Of a DNA stretch of 64,000 nt, positions 59,340 through 64,000 are shown piece after piece. Each line of letters opens with the position of its first letter. Position 1 is the stretch's first letter. The DNA lies in contig NZ_JAMBOQ010000002.1 in NCBI RefSeq assembly GCF_023715685.1, positions 496,001-560,000 of the forward strand, given 5' to 3'. Below the pieces are notes generated by a model. That model did no database searches and was not told where the DNA came from. It saw only the letters and a list, made by a program, of their open reading frames with translations. Source of the stretch: Priestia aryabhattai. Lineage in GTDB: Bacteria; Bacillota; Bacilli; Bacillales; Bacillaceae_H. The position numbers were made by a program, and so were the translations under genes.

Positions 59340-60011
59340 ATGTATAAAGATATTGCGATTGAATTAATATGTGGGTTTTTAGCGCTATTTATTATGCTGA
59401 AGCTTTTAGGCAAAACGCAGTTTGCTCAAATTACTCCGTTTGACTTTATTACAACACTTGTCCTGGGAAATATTGTGGGGGATGCAGCTCTTGAAAAAGG
59501 AGTAGAGTTAACTGAAATTCTGTACAGCGTTTTGATTTGGGGGCTTCTGATCTATACAGTGACAAAGCTGTCTCAAACCTTTACAGGATTTAGGGGAATT
59601 CTTGAAGGAAAGCCTTCAATGATTATTTATAAAGGGAAAATCCGTTATAAAGAGCTTAAGAAAAACAATTTGGATTTGAATCAGCTTCAGCATCTAATGA
59701 GACAGCAAGGGTATTTTTCACTGTATGAAGCAGAATACGTCATTTTAGAAACGAATGGAGAGGTAAGCGTCGCTCCTAAACATGAATTCGGTCCTCCGAC
59801 GAAAAATGATTTAAATATTCCTTATTCTCAAACCAATTTACCTATTGCTTTAATTATGGATGGAAAAGTGGTGCCTGGTAATTTGAAAGAAGCTAACGTA
59901 GATGAGAAGTGGTTAAAGAAACAGCTGGCAATCAAGAAAATAAAGAAATACAGCGAAGTTTTTTATGCTGAATGGCAGCAAGAGCGAGGATTAGAAATAA
60001 CAAAATTCTAA
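59340..60011 (+). CDS. DUF421 membrane protein (YetF-like)
   Basis: The 223-aa protein has three N-terminal helices (about 5-25, 33-52, 58-78) and a soluble part with R-G-I-L-E-G-K-P-S-M-I-I-Y-K-G-K, L-M-R-Q-Q-G-Y-F-S-L and A-E-Y-V-I-L-E-T-N-G, the DUF421/YetF signature. The C-terminal extension resembles spore-associated relatives. Function is not established in the family; some are spore membrane proteins. Own terminator with a UUCG loop. Confidence 0.85.
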   Translation: MYKDIAIELICGFLALFIMLKLLGKTQFAQITPFDFITTLVLGNIVGDAALEKGVELTEILYSVLIWGLLIYTVTKLSQTFTGFRGILEGKPSMIIYKGKIRYKELKKNNLDLNQLQHLMRQQGYFSLYEAEYVILETNGEVSVAPKHEFGPPTKNDLNIPYSQTNLPIALIMDGKVVPGNLKEANVDEKWLKKQLAIKKIKKYSEVFYAEWQQERGLEITKF

Positions 60012-60043
60012 AAAACCTTTCCTTTCGAGGAGAGGTTTTTTAG
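60008..60043. terminator. bidirectional terminator with UUCG tetraloop
   Basis: A 16-bp stem with one wobble pair is capped by TTCG, a very stable RNA loop, between convergent genes. Confidence 0.9.
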
Positions 60044-60774
60044 CTTTGTTTTAATAGCTTAGCAAAATCTTCAATCGTTGTAGAATACGTAACATACAGA
60101 CGCGGAATAAGATAGTTTTCATTCTTTTGTCCGCTTTCAGTAAAAAATTCTGGAATCGTTGAAAGGCCAAATGTATAATTTTTTTTTGCTTCTTCCACAA
60201 CGTGGCTATTGACCTTTCCATAAGGGTAGGCAAGAGCAATAACGGGCTGGCCTGTGATTGCTTCAATTTTTCTCTTTGAGTCAGCTAGCTCATATGATAA
60301 ATTTTTCGTCTTAGTTAAATCCGGATGAGTAGCGGTGTGAGACTGAATGGAAAAAAATCCCGAATGAACGAATTTCTTTAAATCCACCGGGGATAAACGG
60401 TTAGGACGGCCGATAAAATCTGAGATCACAAAAATTGTAGCAGCTGGATGAAATCGAGGACTTGCTACTCTTTGAAAAATAGGCAAGATATTAAGATTAT
60501 TTTTATATCCATCGTCAAATGTAATAAATATAGGCTTTTTCACACGCTTCAGTTCCTGCCATTTTTCAAATGTTAGTGGCGTGTATCCCTGCTTTTTAAG
60601 ATAAAGAAGTTGTTTCTCAAAATTTTCAGGCGTCACATATAATTCTTTTTCACCGTGGCCTGTGTAGGAATCAATAGAATGGTAAATCAGTACAGGCACT
60701 TTCATTTGGCTAAAAACGGGAGAGGGGAAAATAACAGCTAGTAATAAGATAACAAAAACCGAAATTTTTCTCAT
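60040..60774 (-). CDS. secreted polysaccharide deacetylase (NodB domain)
   Basis: The 244-aa protein has a signal peptide (residues 1-22, cleavage near V-F-S-Q) and a NodB domain: Y-H-S-I near residue 31, T-F-D-D-G-Y near 86 (catalytic Asp and metal Asp), S-H-T-A-T-H-P near 145 (metal His pair) and Y-P-Y-G-K near 188. It would remove acetyl or formyl groups from peptidoglycan or another surface glycan. The final residues overlap the shared terminator. Confidence 0.9.
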   Translation of the reverse strand: MRKISVFVILLLAVIFPSPVFSQMKVPVLIYHSIDSYTGHGEKELYVTPENFEKQLLYLKKQGYTPLTFEKWQELKRVKKPIFITFDDGYKNNLNILPIFQRVASPRFHPAATIFVISDFIGRPNRLSPVDLKKFVHSGFFSIQSHTATHPDLTKTKNLSYELADSKRKIEAITGQPVIALAYPYGKVNSHVVEEAKKNYTFGLSTIPEFFTESGQKNENYLIPRLYVTYSTTIEDFAKLLKQS

Positions 60775-60857
60775 AACAATCCTTTCTAACGCGCAATGAT
60801 GACGAGACTGTCTTAGTATGTCAAAAGAAAAGGAATGTATAAGCCAAGCTTTCTTTT

Positions 60858-62135
60858 TTACAAGTATAAGCCTTCTTTTTTAAATATTTTATGCAGAACC
60901 AAGTGTTCAGCAGAGTTCACAACTGCAAACTGTTTTTTAGAAAGAGAATGGGGAGAAAAACGCATTAACTTAGTAAAGTCTGATGGCAGCGTAGTAGATG
61001 AAACATCAGTAGAGAGTACAGGTGCAGACAAAGGTTTTTTTGAGCCGATGTGAAAACCCCAATCTCCAAAAGAAGGAATAATGGTGTGGTAACTCAACGT
61101 ATAAAACTGAGAAGCTTTCATCGTCTTGCTAATGCTCCAGAAAACGATAGGTGTGTCTCTAGGAGAATTTGACTGACATACGACCAAGCCGATGTGTGAT
61201 AGTGAACGTTGGAGAAGTGTGTAAAATTCTTTTGTATAAAGAGCACTTATTTTTCTGTTAGTAGGATCAGGAAAGTCAATAATGATGATATCATAACACG
61301 CTGAATTCAAAGAGAGGTAGTCAACAGCATCTTGAATATGAACGGTGACACGAGAATCTTCAAATGAGCATTGATTTAACTTCTTTAATTCTTCTATATT
61401 CATCGCAGCTTTTACTACATCAGCATCTATTTCCACAAGGTCTATCTCTTTTACTTCTTTATATTTAAGGACTTCTCGTAAAGCTAAACCATCTCCACCG
61501 CCTAGAATAAGAATGCGGCGAGAACTTAAGGAAGCTGCAAAGGCAGGGTGTACAAGAGCTTCATGGTACGCATGTTCATCCAATGAACTAAATTGCAGCT
61601 GTTCATCTAAATACATTCGAATATCAGGTGCTTTAATCAGCTGGATATCTTGAATACTGTTTTTCTGATGAAACAAAATATCATGCCTGCCGGCTAAGAT
61701 CTGTTGTAGACTAACGTGATCTGAGTCATCTCCGCGATTGAGAAGACGAGTGCTCCCAGCATGCTGATGATTTTTTGTTAACATTTCGGCGTTTTGAATT
61801 CCGCGAGAAATCGAATACACAACAGCTTTTTTCGAAGCTAATTTCTTCAGTAACGTATAACCGATTTCAACAATTTCTTTGTCTCCGCACGTATAAAAAT
61901 CTAATGAAGCGTAGTTTTCCTCCGGCCAAGTATGAATAGACAAGTGAGAGGTAGCTAATAGAAGAATGCCTGTAATGCCTTGAGGAGTAAACCGGTGAAA
62001 ATAACAATGCAGAACTTCCATTTCTGCATCTAGTGCAGCTTCAATAAGAAACCGTTCTAAAAGTGAGGAATCATTTAATATCACTTCATCGCATTCGAAT
62101 GCATCCATTAGCAAGTGTTCGCCTTTAATATCCAC
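60858..62135 (-). CDS. SpeD-SpeE fusion: S-adenosylmethionine decarboxylase plus spermidine synthase
   Basis: The 425-aa protein joins two polyamine enzymes. Residues 1-about 125 are bacterial SpeD: pyruvoyl Ser63 in T-S-H-L-S-I-H-T-W-P-E, His68 and Cys83 (Y-T-C-G) are in canonical positions, but residue 62, Glu in most SpeD proteins, is Thr. After a linker, residues about 175-400 are aminopropyltransferase: H-E-A-L-V-H-P-A-F, the SAM-binding G-G-G-D-G-L-A-L-R-E, V-E-I-D and I-I-D-F-P-D-P. GTG at 62135 follows AAAGGAGG; an upstream ATG lacks an SD. One protein could make decarboxylated SAM and spermidine. Confidence 0.88.
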   Translation of the reverse strand: MDIKGEHLLMDAFECDEVILNDSSLLERFLIEAALDAEMEVLHCYFHRFTPQGITGILLLATSHLSIHTWPEENYASLDFYTCGDKEIVEIGYTLLKKLASKKAVVYSISRGIQNAEMLTKNHQHAGSTRLLNRGDDSDHVSLQQILAGRHDILFHQKNSIQDIQLIKAPDIRMYLDEQLQFSSLDEHAYHEALVHPAFAASLSSRRILILGGGDGLALREVLKYKEVKEIDLVEIDADVVKAAMNIEELKKLNQCSFEDSRVTVHIQDAVDYLSLNSACYDIIIIDFPDPTNRKISALYTKEFYTLLQRSLSHIGLVVCQSNSPRDTPIVFWSISKTMKASQFYTLSYHTIIPSFGDWGFHIGSKKPLSAPVLSTDVSSTTLPSDFTKLMRFSPHSLSKKQFAVVNSAEHLVLHKIFKKEGLYL

Positions 62136-62259
62136 TACTTCAGCCTCCTTTCTGAGCATTATTTTCACTATCTTATGAAATTTTTTAGAAAAGGGAAACG
62201 TAAGCACGTTATTTTATATATATATTTTCGGGAAATAACTAGTTATCTTCACATAGAAA

Positions 62260-62608
62260 AGGGGCTGGGACAAAAGTAGTTTAGTTGAAGGAAGATCCGA
62301 ACGATGAATCGAGATTCTTGATGGAGAATCCAACTCGTTCGGATTTTTTCATGGTGATGGTGAATGTAGGTTTCATGTATGTAGTTACTTCTAGCTGTTG
62401 ATTGGAGGGCAAGGCGAAGACTCCTGCGGGAAAAGCGGAATAGGTGAGACCCCGCAGGAGCGTAAGCGACGAGGAGGCTCATCGGCCGCCCGCGGAAAGC
62501 GAAGCCTTGCACGGAAATCAACAGCGGTGTACCAAGCAATCCATACTAGCTTATTTATCCAATTTGTTCGTCTTTAGATTGGATTGAATTAGTTATGTCT
62601 CAATCTCT
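62260..62608. repeat. dispersed GGGACA repeat, copy 2, with nested hairpin insertion
   Basis: Nearly identical to 26819-27141, including the core 10-bp stem and the inverted end sequences. It differs by a 26-bp insertion at 62312-62337 in the loop of the left hairpin; the insertion contains its own stem GATTCT/AGAATC. The right end abuts the corA stop codon. Confidence 0.85.
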
Positions 62609-63571
62609 CTACTCTTTATCAGCATTAAACCAGCCTTTTCGCTTGAACCATAGGATTAAACAAAGCATTATCAATCCCATGAAGCCAAGCACAAAGAAAT
62701 AGCCATAGCGCCACTTTAACTCAGGCATATTTTCAAAATTCATTCCGTATACGCCAACGATAAATGTAAGCGGAATAAAGATAGATGAAATAACGGTCAG
62801 TGTCATCATAATTGAATTCATCCGGTTTGAATTAAGAGAAAGATAATTATCGCGCATATCAGACGTCATTTCCCGATTCGATTCAATCATATCAGCTAAT
62901 TTTAATAAGTGGTCATAGACATCTTTAAAATATCTTTTTTGTTCAGGATGAACATCTAGGCGTTCAGAATTTATAACACGGTACAATAAATCGCGCATAG
63001 GCAAAATGGTTCTTCTGATTTTTAGTAAATCACTTCGAAGTTTGAATACATCTTCCATTAAAACAGAGATGGATTTCTTAGCGTCTATGTTTTCTATATC
63101 ATTTAGCTCATCTTCAATTTGATATACACTAGGAAAATATTCATCTACAACTTTATCCATCACAGAATACGCAAGGTAGCTTACCCCTTTTTCTTGACTC
63201 AAAGGCGTATGAAGTAATTTTTCCCATACTTTGTCAATTGCAGCCGATGGGTGAAAGTGAAAGGTAACGATATAGTTTTCGCCGATAAAAAGGTCAACTT
63301 CTTCAGCTTCTAACGTTTGACGATTTAACGAATGAAGGACAAAAAAACTGTATCCTTCATAATAATCGAGTTTTGGACGCTGCAGAAAATGAAAGCAATC
63401 TTCAATCGCTAACGGATGAAAGTGAAAGGATGATTGCAGCAGCAACGCTTCTTCTTCAGAAGGGCAGTTAAAGTCAATCCAATAGTACTGAATAGAGGGA
63501 TCATGAATCTGATCTAATTGTATATTTTTTATGAGCTTGTGATCGTTCGTAAGAGCTAACGTTCGTATCAT
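62609..63571 (-). CDS. corA: CorA-family magnesium/divalent cation transporter
   Basis: The 320-aa protein has the CorA layout: a large cytoplasmic N-terminal domain, a long stalk helix (about 160-260) and two C-terminal membrane helices with the signature Y-G-M-N-F-E-N-M-P after the first. The tail is basic (K-R-K-G-W-F). It forms pentameric Mg/Co channels. The ATG at 63571 is used because AAAGGAG lies 7 nt upstream; longer in-frame starts do not have an SD. No M-box riboswitch was seen upstream. Confidence 0.93.
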   Translation of the reverse strand: MIRTLALTNDHKLIKNIQLDQIHDPSIQYYWIDFNCPSEEEALLLQSSFHFHPLAIEDCFHFLQRPKLDYYEGYSFFVLHSLNRQTLEAEEVDLFIGENYIVTFHFHPSAAIDKVWEKLLHTPLSQEKGVSYLAYSVMDKVVDEYFPSVYQIEDELNDIENIDAKKSISVLMEDVFKLRSDLLKIRRTILPMRDLLYRVINSERLDVHPEQKRYFKDVYDHLLKLADMIESNREMTSDMRDNYLSLNSNRMNSIMMTLTVISSIFIPLTFIVGVYGMNFENMPELKWRYGYFFVLGFMGLIMLCLILWFKRKGWFNADKE

Positions 63572-63700
63572 TTGAAAACTCCTTTGCATTTTTATAACTA
63601 CTTTAATGTAGCATAAAATCATAAAATACAAGTATTTAAAAAAATAATTTTCTCTCTTCTCTTTCTATAAAACTAGTAAGGATAAAAAAGGGGAATTATA

Positions 63701-64000
63701 ATGATGGTAGTAGCTCGTATGGAAAGGGGAATCGTTTTGAATAAAAATGAAGCACTTCGAACGTTTTTTTAAAACATGCAGATCAACTGACGGAAGAGTG
63801 GTACGAAAGTATTGAAGACAATGACCCAGAATCGGTTTATGCATCGACTCATCCGGAAGTCATTTCAGTATTAAAAGATCAAAATAATGAATTTCATTTA
63901 TACATAGCGGATGTATTTATAAAAAGTGAAAAAGAATTTTTTGATTCATTTGAAACGTGGATTTTAAAGATTGCCGAAGATGGAGAGCATGTAAGAACGC
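63701..64000 (+). pseudogene. RsbR-type protein, 5' part, broken by one-base frameshift in a T7 run; runs off window
   Basis: Two starts are possible, ATG 63701 (AAAAAAGGGG SD) and TTG 63737 (AAAGGGG SD). The frame reads N-K-N-E-A-L-R-T-F-F and stops at TAA 63770-63772, just after seven Ts (63764-63770). In the -1 frame it continues at once as K-H-A-D-Q-L-T-E-E-W...Y-A-S-T-H-P-E-V-I to the window edge, the pattern of the N-terminal domain of RsbR co-antagonists. One extra T would restore it. It may be a real mutation, a sequencing error or a slippage site. Confidence 0.65.

Noticed and set aside
1..64000. CRISPR arrays, tRNA/rRNA genes, phage genes
   Set aside because: No regularly spaced short repeats, no cloverleaf-like or rRNA sequences and no phage structural genes were seen on reading.

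Overview
The window is AT-rich, densely packed bacterial DNA. Genes have strong AAGGAGG-type ribosome binding sites, TTG and GTG starts are common, and most operons end in compact hairpin terminators. Spore-coat and GerP-like genes behind a sigma-K type promoter, a TnrA-type box, cre-like sites, an odhAB pair, an nrgAB-like pair and a YveA-like permease all point to an endospore-forming Bacillaceae. The mix of carotenoid genes, cobalamin genes and a fused speD-speE suggests the Priestia (Bacillus) megaterium group; the species is an inference.

Layout. 1-1753: the end of a carotenoid cluster (partial carotenoid protein, N-terminally truncated CrtI/CrtN-type desaturase) and a degenerate CPBP-like membrane protein. 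1811-8000: a sugar-acid regulon with an isomerase/epimerase, KDG kinase, MFS transporter, KDPG aldolase and LacI-family regulator, followed by a second operon for 3-hexulose-6-phosphate synthase and 6-phospho-3-hexuloisomerase. Near-identical 20-bp palindromes precede both operons. 8161-13327: DHH phosphoesterase, SDR, nitroreductase with a tiny leader ORF, aspartate-type APC permease, YdcF-like protein. 13444-17817: cobalamin riboswitch, cobQ, btuC and a btuD with a C-terminal extension, with no btuF. 17835-20420 (minus): a sporulation cluster of two GerPA/PF-like proteins, two small-HSP-like proteins and a GerPC-like coiled-coil protein. 20504-27141: PAS-STAS protein, zinc-ribbon YARHG protein, YdbM-like flavoprotein, GrpB-like protein, two alpha/beta hydrolases, a 50-aa DUF2639-type gene and a dispersed repeat.

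27410-36831: an FnIII fragment, AbgT transporter, ammonium transporter with its PII protein, and a complete livJHMGF branched-chain amino acid ABC operon with unusual leader structures. 37095-46824: small or poorly characterised genes, a membrane acyltransferase, a GyrI-like protein, DUF418, an extended SDR, OsmC, and an EmrB/QacA-type pump followed by a PadR regulator. 46923-51374: odhA-odhB. 51373-54931: TetR regulator divergent from a YhgE/Pip-like membrane protein and an FAD monooxygenase. 55012-59220: two-component system, propeller lipoprotein and VanY-type carboxypeptidase. 59340-64000: DUF421 protein, polysaccharide deacetylase, fused SpeD-SpeE, a second copy of the dispersed repeat, CorA, and an RsbR-type gene broken by a one-base frameshift at the right edge.

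Most of the window is conventional metabolism. The points most worth following are the operator shared by the KDG and HPS/PHI operons, the livJ leader where a perfect stem-loop separates the Shine-Dalgarno sequence from the start codon, the SpeD-SpeE fusion with an altered processing site, the dispersed repeat with a nested hairpin insertion, and the T7 frameshift in the RsbR-like gene. No tRNA, rRNA, CRISPR array, transposase or prophage was seen.
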